DNA from: Mycolicibacterium sp. TUM20985
Lineage (GTDB): Bacteria; Actinomycetota; Actinomycetes; Mycobacteriales; Mycobacteriaceae
Direction: 5' to 3'
DNA: 64,000 nucleotides
Assembly: GCF_030295745.1 (NCBI RefSeq)
Contig: NZ_AP027291.1
Coordinates: 3,720,001-3,784,000, forward strand
Shown here piece after piece: positions 35,575 to 44,009 of this stretch. The notes beneath the pieces were generated by a model, which had not been told where the DNA came from, searched no databases, and worked only from the letters and a program-made list of their open reading frames with translations. Every line of letters begins with the position of its first letter. Position 1 is the first letter of the stretch. The position numbers and the translations under genes were made by a program.

Positions 35575-36423
35575 TCAGCCCGCGGACGCAGACTCCGCTT
35601 TCGCCAGCTCGGCCTTCCATTGGCGGAAGGTCTCCTCGGTGCGACCGCGTCGCCAGTAGCCCGATATCGACGCCCACTTCGCGTCGACGCCGTGCTCCTT
35701 GCGGACGTAGGACCGCAGGTTGTGCATGACCGCCTGCGCCTCACCGTGAATGAAGACCTGCACCTGCCCCGGCAGCCACAGGGTCTCCTTCACGGCCGCG
35801 ACCAGGGGCGCGTGGTCGCCGGCCCGCTCCTCGGGAACCATGTCGGCGCGACCCCCGCGGTAGATCCAGTGGACGTCGACGCCCTCGGGTGCGGTGAGCT
35901 CGAGCTGGTCCTCGGGGCCGCTGACTTCGATGAATGCCTTCCCGACGGCATTGGGCGGCAACGCCTCCAATGCGGCGCTGATGGCGGGCAGCCCGGCCTC
36001 GTCACCCGCGAGCAGATGCCAGTCGGCGGCCGGGTCTGGGGCGTAGGCGCCGCTGGGACCCATCAGGTAGGCGGGGTCGCCCGGCTGGACCGAGCTGGCC
36101 CACGGGCCCGCCACTCCGTGCTCACCGTGGACGACGAAGTCGATGCTGATCTCACCGCGGGCCGGGTCGACGCGGCGCACGGTGTAGGTGCGCACGACCG
36201 GCTGATGCGCGTCGGGCAACTCCTTGAAGCTGTCGAGCGTCAACGGCGTCGGCAGCGCCGACACGTCGGTGCCGGACCGGGGTAGCACGATCTTGACGTA
36301 GGAATCGGTGTAGTCGCTGGGGGTGAAGGTGGTGAAGCCACCGCCCAGCACCACCCGAATCATGTGGGGCGCCAGCCATTCCGTGCGGACTACCTCGAAC
36401 TGGTGGATCGGACGCCCTGCCAC
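35575..36423 (-). CDS. viuB: Siderophore-interacting protein (ViuB-like)
   Basis: About 282 residues of the ferric-siderophore reductase family. The FAD-binding motif RTYTVRR lies at about residue 80, followed by FVVHGEHGVAGPWA and the C-terminal NAD-like SIP domain with EVSGPEDQ and FIHGEAQAVM. It reduces Fe(III)-siderophores to release iron. GTG at 36423 is six bases after AAGAGG, while GTG at 36429 touches it directly. TATAGT (revcomp of 36456-36461) is a -10 candidate. No IdeR box is seen here. Corresponds to Rv2895c. Confidence 0.87.
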   Translation of the reverse strand: MAGRPIHQFEVVRTEWLAPHMIRVVLGGGFTTFTPSDYTDSYVKIVLPRSGTDVSALPTPLTLDSFKELPDAHQPVVRTYTVRRVDPARGEISIDFVVHGEHGVAGPWASSVQPGDPAYLMGPSGAYAPDPAADWHLLAGDEAGLPAISAALEALPPNAVGKAFIEVSGPEDQLELTAPEGVDVHWIYRGGRADMVPEERAGDHAPLVAAVKETLWLPGQVQVFIHGEAQAVMHNLRSYVRKEHGVDAKWASISGYWRRGRTEETFRQWKAELAKAESASAG

Positions 36424-36486
36424 AGTCACCTCTTCATCGTCGGTCGGCCTCCCCGACTATACGAGCGGGCACGCCCGGGTGGGCAG

Positions 36487-37527
36487 CTACCGTGCGAGCA
36501 CACCCGCGGTGAACTTGGGCTGCCAGTCCGAGGTCAGCAGCGCTCCGAAGTTGTCCTCACGGTTGCCGGGGTTGGCGGTGTCGACGTCGCGGATGCTGTA
36601 GATGAACGCGGGCCCGCTCCACCCCGCGGCGGCCACGCCCGCAAGCACGTCGAGGATCTGCTGGGCCTGTTCCTGTTGGCTGACACCCTCGGCGGCCGGA
36701 TCGGACGTCGGGGCGCCGAACTCCGTCATCCACACCTTCTTGTCACCGTCGCCGTTGAGCGTCATCACGTCGTGTGCCCGGGCGAGATCGGACCAGGAGT
36801 TGTCCGGATCCTCTGCGAGGCCACCGGGAAAGACGTAGGGATGCATGGCAACTGCGTCGAAGTAACCCTTCGCACCGTTGAGGTACATGTCGTTGAGGAA
36901 GTTGGCGGGCCCGTCGACGCCGACGGCGGGGCTCAGTCCGGCCGACATCACCGTGCTGTTGGGTTGCACCGCCTTGATCGCCGGATAGGCCGCCTTGAGC
37001 AGCCCGACGTAGACCGCGGCGCGGCTGTCGGCGAACCCGAGGAAGCGCGGCAGGTTGGGCTCGTTCCATACCTCCCAGTCCGTCACGCGATCGCGATAGC
37101 GCTTCGCGACGGTGGCCGCGAACGCGGCGTAGTCGCCGGGGTCGATCGGTGGTGCGTACAGCGCCGTGCCCGGCACCTTCGCCCAGTCCGGGGTGTTGGT
37201 CAGCAACCCCAGCACCCGCATGCCCCGCGCCCGGGCGCCATCGATCCAGCGGTCGACGTAATCCCAATTGAACTGTCCCCGAACCTTTTCGATGGCATGC
37301 CAGTCGATGTGCACACGCATCCAGCGGGCACTGGTCATCGCCGCGGCGTCGAGTTCCCGGTTGGCGTCCTCGGCACTCATCCAGATCTGCGAGGCGCCGA
37401 CGCTGAATCCGTAGCCATCGGCCGGCACCACCGGTTCGGTTCCCGTGGTACGGCATCCGGCAACGGTCGTGGTCACGACGAGCAGGAGTGCGGCCACCCG
37501 ACGGCCCCATGTCCCGATGCCGTGCAT
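36487..37527 (-). CDS. Lipid-anchored glycoside hydrolase (GH39/PslG-like)
   Basis: 346 residues. A lipobox TTVAGC (Cys25) indicates a lipoprotein on the membrane outer face. The TIM-barrel domain has the acid/base Glu in DWEVWNEPNLPR and a probable nucleophile Glu in VWMTEFGAPT, in the order of clan GH-A enzymes. Family GH39 or GH5-like; the substrate polysaccharide is unknown. Not in the M. tuberculosis order between viuB and dprA, so it appears accessory. Convergent neighbours are none; dprA follows upstream. Confidence 0.82.
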   Translation of the reverse strand: MHGIGTWGRRVAALLLVVTTTVAGCRTTGTEPVVPADGYGFSVGASQIWMSAEDANRELDAAAMTSARWMRVHIDWHAIEKVRGQFNWDYVDRWIDGARARGMRVLGLLTNTPDWAKVPGTALYAPPIDPGDYAAFAATVAKRYRDRVTDWEVWNEPNLPRFLGFADSRAAVYVGLLKAAYPAIKAVQPNSTVMSAGLSPAVGVDGPANFLNDMYLNGAKGYFDAVAMHPYVFPGGLAEDPDNSWSDLARAHDVMTLNGDGDKKVWMTEFGAPTSDPAAEGVSQQEQAQQILDVLAGVAAAGWSGPAFIYSIRDVDTANPGNREDNFGALLTSDWQPKFTAGVLAR

Positions 37528-37536
37528 GGCGCCAAC

Positions 37537-38658
37537 CTACCGGAGCGCGATCCGCCACCTCCCGTCCCGACGCCGCACCAAACCGGCGAGTTCCAAGGTC
37601 GCCAACGGTCCAAGCACCTCGGTGGGCGGCATACCGGCGGCCACCGCGATCTGGTCGACGGTGCGCGCACCCCGCGCCGGAAGCGCATCGTAGGTGCGCA
37701 GCTCGACGTCGGTGAGACCGTCCAACGGCGAAACGGGTCGGGCCGGCTCGGGGGCGATCTCCCCCGCCGCACCCACGAGCTCCACGACCTCCTCCACACG
37801 GGTGACCAGCAGCGCGCCGTTTCGGATCAGGACGTGGCACCCCGCCGACGCCGACGACGTGACCGGGCCCGGATAGGCGCACACCGGACGCCCCAGGGCC
37901 TCGGCCCAGGCCGCCGTACTCGCTGCACCGCTTCGCAGGCCCGCCTCGACGACCACCGTCGCTCCCGACAGCGCGGCCACCAACCGGTTGCGGGTGAGGA
38001 AGCGATGCCGGGCCGGCCGAACTCCCGGGGGATATTCGCTCACCAGCAGGCCCTGTTCACCGATGCGGCGCAGCATCGCCGAATGCGCGGAGGGGTACGG
38101 CACGTCCACTCCACCCGCGAGCACCGCGACGGTCAGACCCTCCGCACCCAACGCCGCACGGTGCGCGACACCGTCGATGCCGAAGGCGCCGCCGGAGACC
38201 ACCGCCACGTCCCGTTCCGCCAGGCCGGCGGCCAGATCTGCGGCCTGATACTCACCGTAGGACGTCGCCGCCCTGGTGCCGACGATCGCGCATCCGCGTT
38301 CCGCGACGTCGGCGAGGGAATCCTGCCCGATGACCCACAGCACCATCGGCGCTCGTCCCGCTGGCCGGTCGCGGACGGGCTGTCCGCTGAACGACGTGAA
38401 GGCCAGCAGCGGCCAGTCCGCATCGCCGGGGGTGAGCAGGCGGCCACCAAGGCGCCCGATCACGTCGAGATCCTTTGTTGCACAATCAAGTTCGCGTCGT
38501 GCCGCCGTGAGCCGGGCCAGCTCGCGGGGCGCGGCGTCCCGTTTGATGCGGTCCGCGGCCTCGACGGGTCCGACGCGCGTCACGTACTCCGCGAGGTCGT
38601 GGCATGGCGGCTCGACGACCCGCGACAGGTACGCCCACGCCCGGCTCTCGTCGTTCAC
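37537..38658 (-). CDS. dprA: DNA-processing protein DprA
   Basis: About 373 residues. The Rossmann-like DprA core is clear: CAIVGTRAATSYGEYQAADLAAGLAERDVAVVSGGAFGIDGVAHRAAL split between residues 130 and 175, then VYPSAHS-type strand and the C-terminal winged domain. It loads RecA on single-stranded DNA in transformable bacteria. Its role in mycobacteria is uncertain. GTG at 38658 overlaps the yifB stop by four bases. Confidence 0.92.
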   Translation of the reverse strand: MNDESRAWAYLSRVVEPPCHDLAEYVTRVGPVEAADRIKRDAAPRELARLTAARRELDCATKDLDVIGRLGGRLLTPGDADWPLLAFTSFSGQPVRDRPAGRAPMVLWVIGQDSLADVAERGCAIVGTRAATSYGEYQAADLAAGLAERDVAVVSGGAFGIDGVAHRAALGAEGLTVAVLAGGVDVPYPSAHSAMLRRIGEQGLLVSEYPPGVRPARHRFLTRNRLVAALSGATVVVEAGLRSGAASTAAWAEALGRPVCAYPGPVTSSASAGCHVLIRNGALLVTRVEEVVELVGAAGEIAPEPARPVSPLDGLTDVELRTYDALPARGARTVDQIAVAAGMPPTEVLGPLATLELAGLVRRRDGRWRIALR

Positions 38659-40166
38659 CGCTCGCCTCCGACCTGGCGAAAGCTCAGCGCGGTGTTGACG
38701 TCGCACAGCTCGGGCCGCGGACGACCCGCCAGGTCGGCGAGGGTCCAGGCGACACGCAATGTCCTGTCGACGCCGCGGATGCTGAGCTCGCCGCGGTCCA
38801 GCGCACTACGCAGCGGTGTCATCACCGTCGTGTCCAGGCGGAAACGCCGGCGCAGCAGCGGTCCGCCGACCTCGGCGTTGGTGCGCACGCCATGCGGCGC
38901 CCACCGAGCGGCCGCGGCGGCCCGGGCAGCGGCCACCCGTTCTCGGACCGTCGCGGTGGATTCGCCCTCGGCGGCCGCGATGGCACCCGATCGGACAGGA
39001 TGCAGTTCCACCCGAAGGTCGACGCGATCCATCAGCGGACCGGACAGCCTGCCGAGATACCTGCGCTTGACCGCGGCCGCACAGATGCAGTCACTTGGCT
39101 TGGCCGGGGCACACGGACACGGGTTCGCTGCCATGACGAGCTGGAAGCGGGCCGGATAAAGCGCAACGCCGTCCCGGCGCGCGAGACGAATCTCGCCATC
39201 CTCCAATGGTGTTCGCAGCGCTTCGAGCACGCTGGAGCTGACCTCGGCGCACTCGTCGAGGAAGAGCACCCCGCGATGCGCGCGGCTCACCGCCCCCGGC
39301 CGGGCGGTACCCGAACCGCCGCCGACGAGTGCGGCGACGGTCGACGTGTGGTGCGGAGCGACGAACACCGGCCGCGTGATGAGCGGCGTGCCGCCCGACA
39401 GCAGGCCCGCCACCGAGTGGATCGCCGTCACCTCCAACGATTCTTCGTGGGACAGCGGCGGCAGCAGACCCGGAAGCCGTTGCGCCAGCATGGTCTTGCC
39501 CACCCCGGGCGGCCCGGTCAACAGCAGGTGATGGGCGCCCGCGGCGGCGACCTCGACCGCGAACCTGGCGTGTGACTGCCCGACGACGTCGGCGAGATCG
39601 GCCATTGGTTCGGCCTCCGACGCGCAGGCCTCCACCCGGTCGTCGAGCGGACCCTTGCCCGAGAGCCAGGCCTGCAGATGTCGCAGCGTCCGCGCCCCCC
39701 ACACCTGGATGCCGTCGACCAGGCTGGCCTCGGCCAGATTGTCGACGGGCACCACGACGGCAGGCCAGCCCTCCCGCTTGGCCGCGAGCACCGCGGGCAG
39801 CACGCCCTTCACCGGTCGCACCCGCCCGTCGAGTGCCAACTCGCCGAGCAGCACCGTCGTATCCAATTTCGCCCAGGACCTCTTCAGATGCGCCGACAGC
39901 ACTGCCAACGACAGGGCCACGTCGTACGCCGAACCAGTCTTCGGAAGGGTGGCCGGTGACAACGCCAGCGTCAGCCGGGACATCGGCCAACTGTGGCCGC
40001 AGTTGGTGATCGCGGCCCTGACCCGGTCGCGGGCCTCCTGCAGCGCGGCGTCGGGCAGCCCGACCAGATGGACCCCCGGCAGACCCGAGGTGATGTCGGC
40101 TTCGATCTCGACGATCGCACCGTCCACCCCGCACACCGCCACCGAGTACGCCCGCCCCAGCGGCAT
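38655..40166 (-). CDS. YifB/ComM-family AAA ATPase (Mg-chelatase-like)
   Basis: About 503 residues. N-terminal ChlI-like domain (VDGAIVEIEADITSGLPGVHLVGLPDAALQEARDRVRAA), Walker A GPPGVGKTML, Walker B LFLDECAEV, then Mg-chelatase C-terminal domain with the RSDDDR-like ENERLDRVDLRVELHP region. ComM-like proteins are helicases in transformation. ATG at 40166 shares one base with the YraN stop. A longer frame to 40277 is not supported. Order with dprA and yraN matches Rv2896c-Rv2898c. Confidence 0.9.
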   Translation of the reverse strand: MPLGRAYSVAVCGVDGAIVEIEADITSGLPGVHLVGLPDAALQEARDRVRAAITNCGHSWPMSRLTLALSPATLPKTGSAYDVALSLAVLSAHLKRSWAKLDTTVLLGELALDGRVRPVKGVLPAVLAAKREGWPAVVVPVDNLAEASLVDGIQVWGARTLRHLQAWLSGKGPLDDRVEACASEAEPMADLADVVGQSHARFAVEVAAAGAHHLLLTGPPGVGKTMLAQRLPGLLPPLSHEESLEVTAIHSVAGLLSGGTPLITRPVFVAPHHTSTVAALVGGGSGTARPGAVSRAHRGVLFLDECAEVSSSVLEALRTPLEDGEIRLARRDGVALYPARFQLVMAANPCPCAPAKPSDCICAAAVKRRYLGRLSGPLMDRVDLRVELHPVRSGAIAAAEGESTATVRERVAAARAAAAARWAPHGVRTNAEVGGPLLRRRFRLDTTVMTPLRSALDRGELSIRGVDRTLRVAWTLADLAGRPRPELCDVNTALSFRQVGGER

Positions 40167-40537
40167 CACCCCACCCCCTCGAGATGGGTGAGCTCGGGGG
40201 TCGGGCCGCGTCCGATCCGGACACCGATGACGTCGATGCGCACCTGCGCCCAGCGCTGGTCCTGGGTGGCCAGCCATGCGCCCGCGAGGCGACGCAGGCG
40301 CCGCACCTTCTGCGGTGTCACCGCCTGCTCCACCCCGCCGAACCGGTCACTGGTGCGGGTCTTCACCTCCACGAACACCACCGCACCCGCCTCGTCGTCC
40401 GCGGCGATGACGTCCAGTTCGCCATGGCGACAACGCCAATTGCGGGCCAGCACCCGCAGCCCCGACGCCCGTAGATGCTCGACCGCCATGTCTTCGCCGA
40501 GCGCACCGATCTGGGCCCGGCTCCAGGTTTCCGTCAT
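40166..40537 (-). CDS. YraN family (UPF0102) endonuclease-fold protein
   Basis: About 123 residues. The PD-(D/E)xK-like core is RHGELDVIAADDEAGAVVFVEVKTRT with the paired acids and Lys, and AVEHLRASGLRVLARNW is the usual start. Family members have a restriction-endonuclease fold; activity unproven. ATG at 40537 (MTETWSRAQIGA) fits the family length. Coupled to yifB and dprA. Confidence 0.9.
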   Translation of the reverse strand: MTETWSRAQIGALGEDMAVEHLRASGLRVLARNWRCRHGELDVIAADDEAGAVVFVEVKTRTSDRFGGVEQAVTPQKVRRLRRLAGAWLATQDQRWAQVRIDVIGVRIGRGPTPELTHLEGVG

Positions 40538-40590
40538 GCCCACACCATGCGGGCAGGCTCTGACGAGATCGGCCCTACATCGGCCGTTCA

Positions 40591-40615
40591 TCCACAGACG
40601 CGAGTTCGTCCACAG
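40591..40615 (+). promoter_or_regulatory. Pair of TCCACAG (DnaA-box-like) words upstream of lipoprotein gene
   Basis: TCCACAG at 40591 and 40609, 18 bases apart, in contexts TCATCCACA and TCGTCCACA, each one base from the DnaA-box form TTATCCACA or TTGTCCACA. It lies 37-61 bases before the lipoprotein ATG. Spacing matches the pair upstream of the M23 gene. Confidence 0.3.
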
Positions 40616-40651
40616 GCAAGGCTCCGAAACCGGCGTGCGAGGATGGCCGCC

Positions 40652-41263
40652 ATGGCTGGCCGAACCCCCCACCGGGCCCTCGCGTCCGCGCTCCTGCTGC
40701 TCGTCGCTGCCGTGGCGGTGGCCGGCTGCTCGGGCACCATCGTCAACACCGACGAGGCCCGACCGACCACTCAGACCAGCACGACGGCCCCGCCGCCGCT
40801 GCCGAACCGACCCACCAACGACGCCCTGGCCAACGCCTTCGACTACGCGTCACCACAGCCAAACGGTGACTCGGCGTACTACTTCACCAGCCCCAGCAAG
40901 CGGTGGGTGTGTGCGATCATCCCGCGGGCTGAGGCCGGCTGTCAGGCGTCGACCGGTTCGGGGATTCCCGTCAAGGATGCCCCCGACGCCGTCGCGAACG
41001 CCGACGGGACGGAGGAAGCGCCCAACGCCATTCGGGTGGGCCGGGCCGCGGAACCCGAGTTCGCCGTGCTCGACTCGCCCGGATACTCGCTGGTTCCCGG
41101 CCCCGCCGCGATCCTCCCGTTCGGGAAGGTGCTGATCGTCGCCGGCTTTCGCTGCAACGTGCAGGAGGCGACGGGCATCTCCTGTGCCAGTGAGTTCACC
41201 GGCAACGGCTTCACCTTCAGCGCCGACGGCTACACCATGCAGTACACGGATCTGCCCGCCTGA
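40652..41263 (+). CDS. Putative lipoprotein of unknown function
   Basis: About 203 residues. A lipoprotein signal with lipobox VAVAGC (Cys26) is followed by a Pro/Thr-rich linker (ARPTTQTSTTAPPPLP) and a compact Cys-containing domain with CAIIPRAEAGC and CNVQEATGISC, which suggests disulfides outside the cell. No enzyme motif is recognised. ATG at 40652 with GAGG seven bases upstream, preferred over 40643. It lies at the start of an accessory block and is 133 bases before the iron-transport operon. Confidence 0.75.
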   Translation: MAGRTPHRALASALLLLVAAVAVAGCSGTIVNTDEARPTTQTSTTAPPPLPNRPTNDALANAFDYASPQPNGDSAYYFTSPSKRWVCAIIPRAEAGCQASTGSGIPVKDAPDAVANADGTEEAPNAIRVGRAAEPEFAVLDSPGYSLVPGPAAILPFGKVLIVAGFRCNVQEATGISCASEFTGNGFTFSADGYTMQYTDLPA

Positions 41264-41325
41264 ACGCTAGGGCAGCGCTGATGGCTAGAACCCGAGGAGG
41301 GCGCCTCGCCCCTCCGCGTTCCAGG

Positions 41326-41352
41326 TATGTTCGTTAGGTAAACCTCACCTGA
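41326..41352 (+). promoter_or_regulatory. Candidate IdeR iron box and promoter of the iron operon
   Basis: TATGTT (41326-41331) is a -10 candidate. TTAGGTAAACCTCACCTGA (41334-41352) matches the 19-base IdeR consensus TWAGGTWAGSCTWACCTWA at 16 of 19 positions by my count, and is centred where transcription would start. IdeR with ferrous iron would block RNA polymerase, so the operon should be on when iron is scarce. The gene start is 45 bases downstream. Confidence 0.82.
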
Positions 41353-41396
41353 TGTGCGCTGGCGGACCCACCACCAGCGCGGAAGGGACGAACTGG

Positions 41397-42416
41397 ATGC
41401 GGTCACCTTGGAGGCGGATCGGCGCACTGCTGTCCGCCGTCGCCCTCATTGCGAGCGCGACGGCGTGCTCGTCGACATCCGACGAGTCCGACGGGCTGTT
41501 GATCTACAACGCCCAGCACGAGTCGCTGACCAAGGAGTGGATCGACGGTTTCACCAAGGCGACCGGCATCAAGGTGACCTATCGCCAGGGCGGTGACACC
41601 GAACTGGGCAACCAGTTGATCGCCGAGGGCGCCTCGTCCCCGGCCGACCTCATCCTCACCGAGAACTCACCCGCCATGGCCGCGGTCGAGAAGGCCGGGC
41701 TCTTCGCGGACGTGGACCAGGCGACCATCGCCCAGGTGCCCCCGCAGTACCGCCCCGCGACCAACAAGTGGACCGGCGTCGCCGCACGCACCACGGTGTT
41801 CGCGTACAACACGTCCAAGCTCACCGAGGCCCAGCTGCCGAAGTCGATCATGGACCTCGAACTGCCGGCGTGGAAGGGCCGTTGGGGCGCCCCGCCGGTC
41901 AAGCCGGACTTCCAGGCGATCGTCGCGGCGATGCTCGACCTCACCGGGGAACCCGCGACGGCGGCCTGGCTCGCCGGGATGAAGGTCAATGCGGAGATCT
42001 TTCAGGACAACATCGCCACCCTGCGGGCCATCAATGCGGGTGAGGTCGACGGGGGCGTGATCTACCACTACTACTGGTTCCGGGATCAGGCCAGCACCAA
42101 GGAGATCAGCGGCAACACCGCACTGCACTACTTCCGCAACGAAGACCCCGGCGCGTTCGTCTCCATTTCCGGTGGCGGCGTGCTGAATTCGAGCAAGAAG
42201 AAGGAGCAGGCCCAGCAGTTCCTGACCTTCGTCACCAGCAAGGCGGGTCAGGAGGTGCTCCAGAACGGCACGTCCTTCGAGTATCCCGTCGCCAGCGGCG
42301 TACCCGCCAATCCGGCGCTGGTGCCGCTGGCCGAGTTGCAGGCTCCTGCGGTCAATCCATCGGATCTGGACTCGCAGAAGGTGACCGACCTGATGACGAA
42401 GGCCGGCCTGCTCTAG
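41397..42416 (+). CDS. Ferric iron ABC transporter, substrate-binding lipoprotein (FbpA-like)
   Basis: About 339 residues. A lipoprotein signal with lipobox SATAC (Cys24) is followed by a family 1 binding-protein fold. YNAQHESL near the N-terminus and YHYYWF (tandem Tyr) match the His and Tyr-Tyr iron ligand pattern of FbpA-type ferric-binding proteins. ATG at 41397 has GGAAGGGAC upstream. First gene of the operon behind the IdeR box. The permease, ATPase and the fusion enzyme follow with short gaps or overlaps. Confidence 0.9.
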   Translation: MRSPWRRIGALLSAVALIASATACSSTSDESDGLLIYNAQHESLTKEWIDGFTKATGIKVTYRQGGDTELGNQLIAEGASSPADLILTENSPAMAAVEKAGLFADVDQATIAQVPPQYRPATNKWTGVAARTTVFAYNTSKLTEAQLPKSIMDLELPAWKGRWGAPPVKPDFQAIVAAMLDLTGEPATAAWLAGMKVNAEIFQDNIATLRAINAGEVDGGVIYHYYWFRDQASTKEISGNTALHYFRNEDPGAFVSISGGGVLNSSKKKEQAQQFLTFVTSKAGQEVLQNGTSFEYPVASGVPANPALVPLAELQAPAVNPSDLDSQKVTDLMTKAGLL

Positions 42417-42431
42417 ATGGTGCAGTAGTAG

Positions 42432-44009
42432 GTGATCACCACCGAGACGGTCCCCGCGACGCCGCGCCCACAGCGCGCCGACCGTTCGGGTGCGCGCCCT
42501 GGGCCGCTGCTGATCGGGGTCGTGGCGTTCTTGGTCGCAGCCACGCTCGTGCCGATCGGCTACGTCGTCTGGTCGGTCGTCACGGTGGGGCCGGCCCGCG
42601 TCTACACCCTCGTCGCTAGGCCGCGCGTGGCCGAGCTGCTGCTCAACACGATCGGTCTGGTCGTCGTCACCGTGCCGCTGTGCATCGTCCTCGGCGTCGC
42701 CACCGCATGGTTGGTGGAGCGCACCGACGTGCCGGGCCGCGCGATCTGGCGTCCGCTGTTCGTCGCGCCGCTGGCCGTCCCGGCGTTCATCAACAGCTAC
42801 GCGTGGGTCAGTGTCGTGCCGTCGCTGCACGGCTTCTGGGCGGGCATCCTGGTGGCGACGATGTCGTACTTCCCCTTCGTCTACGTGCCCGCCGCCGCGA
42901 CACTCCGCAGGCTCGATCCCGCGATCGAGGAATCCGCCAGGGCGCTGGGTTCCAGTGCGACGGAAGCCTTTCGGCGCGTGGTACTCCCCCAGCTGCGCCT
43001 GGCCATCCTGGGCGGCGGGCTGCTGATCGGGGTGCACCTCCTCGCGGAGTACGGCGCCTTCGCGATGCTGCGCTTCGCCACCCTGACGACCGCGATCTTC
43101 GAACAGTTCCAGGCCACGTTCAACGGCGCGGCGGGCAGCACCCTCGCGGGCGTCCTGGTGCTGCTCTGTCTGGTCCTGCTGGTCGCCGAGGCCGCAGGCC
43201 GCGGGAACGCCAGGTATGCCAGGATCGGCTCGGGCGCCCAGCGGCAGCTCTCGCCACATCGCCTGCGCGGCAGAACGATTCCGGCCATGGCCGCACTCAC
43301 CGCGCTCGGCGTGCTCGCCCTTGGCGTTCCGGCGTGGACGGTGACCCGCTGGCTGTGGATCGGCGGCACGAGCGTGTGGGCCACCGACGACATCCTGCCC
43401 GCCACCGTCCAGACCGCGGGCCTGGCGGCGGTGGCCGCCGCGGCGACGACCGTGCTCGCCTTCCCCTTCGCGTGGGTCGCGGTGCGGTACCGCGGCTTCT
43501 TCGCCCGCGTCGTCGAAGGGTCCAACTTCGTCACCAGTTCGATGCCCGGCATCGTTACGGCGTTGGCCTTGATCACGGTCGCCATCGGCGTCGCTTCGCC
43601 GCTCTACCAGACGATTTCGCTGGTGCTGGCGGCGTACGTGCTGATGTTCATGCCGCGCGCCATGGTCAACCTGCGCTCGGGTCTGGCGCAGGTGCCACCC
43701 GGGATCGAGGAGGCGTCGCGATCGTTGGGCGTCTCACCCACCAGGACCCTGCTGCGCGTGACCCTGCGACTCACCGCCCCGGCCGCCGCAGCAGGTGCCT
43801 CGCTGGTGTTCGTCGCCGTCGCCACCGAGTTGACGGCGACGCTGTTGCTCGCGCCCACCGGCACCAGCACGCTGGCGATGCGCTTCTGGTCGTTGAGTGG
43901 CGAACTGGACTATGCCGCCGCAGCACCGTACGCATTCCTGCTCGTGCTGCTGTCGGTACCGGTCACCCTGGTGTTGTTCCGCCAGTCGACCAGGGTGGCC
44001 GCGCTGTGA
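42432..44009 (+). CDS. Ferric iron ABC permease, fused double domain (FbpB-like)
   Basis: 525 residues, about twelve hydrophobic segments in two halves. Each half carries an EAA-type loop: EESARALGSSATEAFRRVVLP and EEASRSLGVSPTRTLLRVTLR. This is the usual FbpB layout in which both permease domains are in one protein. GTG at 42432, with poor ribosome site, 15 bases after the binding-protein gene. The stop overlaps the ATPase GTG by four bases. Confidence 0.9.
   Translation: MITTETVPATPRPQRADRSGARPGPLLIGVVAFLVAATLVPIGYVVWSVVTVGPARVYTLVARPRVAELLLNTIGLVVVTVPLCIVLGVATAWLVERTDVPGRAIWRPLFVAPLAVPAFINSYAWVSVVPSLHGFWAGILVATMSYFPFVYVPAAATLRRLDPAIEESARALGSSATEAFRRVVLPQLRLAILGGGLLIGVHLLAEYGAFAMLRFATLTTAIFEQFQATFNGAAGSTLAGVLVLLCLVLLVAEAAGRGNARYARIGSGAQRQLSPHRLRGRTIPAMAALTALGVLALGVPAWTVTRWLWIGGTSVWATDDILPATVQTAGLAAVAAAATTVLAFPFAWVAVRYRGFFARVVEGSNFVTSSMPGIVTALALITVAIGVASPLYQTISLVLAAYVLMFMPRAMVNLRSGLAQVPPGIEEASRSLGVSPTRTLLRVTLRLTAPAAAAGASLVFVAVATELTATLLLAPTGTSTLAMRFWSLSGELDYAAAAPYAFLLVLLSVPVTLVLFRQSTRVAAL

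Noticed and set aside
36364..39159. Long plus-strand open frame (931 codons) over glycoside hydrolase, dprA and yifB
   Set aside because: It is antisense shadow sequence from high GC. It has no protein-like composition, and three well-recognised genes lie on the other strand.
37537..40166. DprA and ComM-like genes as an unusual DNA-uptake system
   Set aside because: They are conserved at this place in mycobacteria, and no pilus or channel genes are near.
41667..43259. Long minus-strand open frame (530 codons) over the iron operon
   Set aside because: Antisense to the binding protein and permease, rich in Arg/Asp/His repeats typical of shadow frames.
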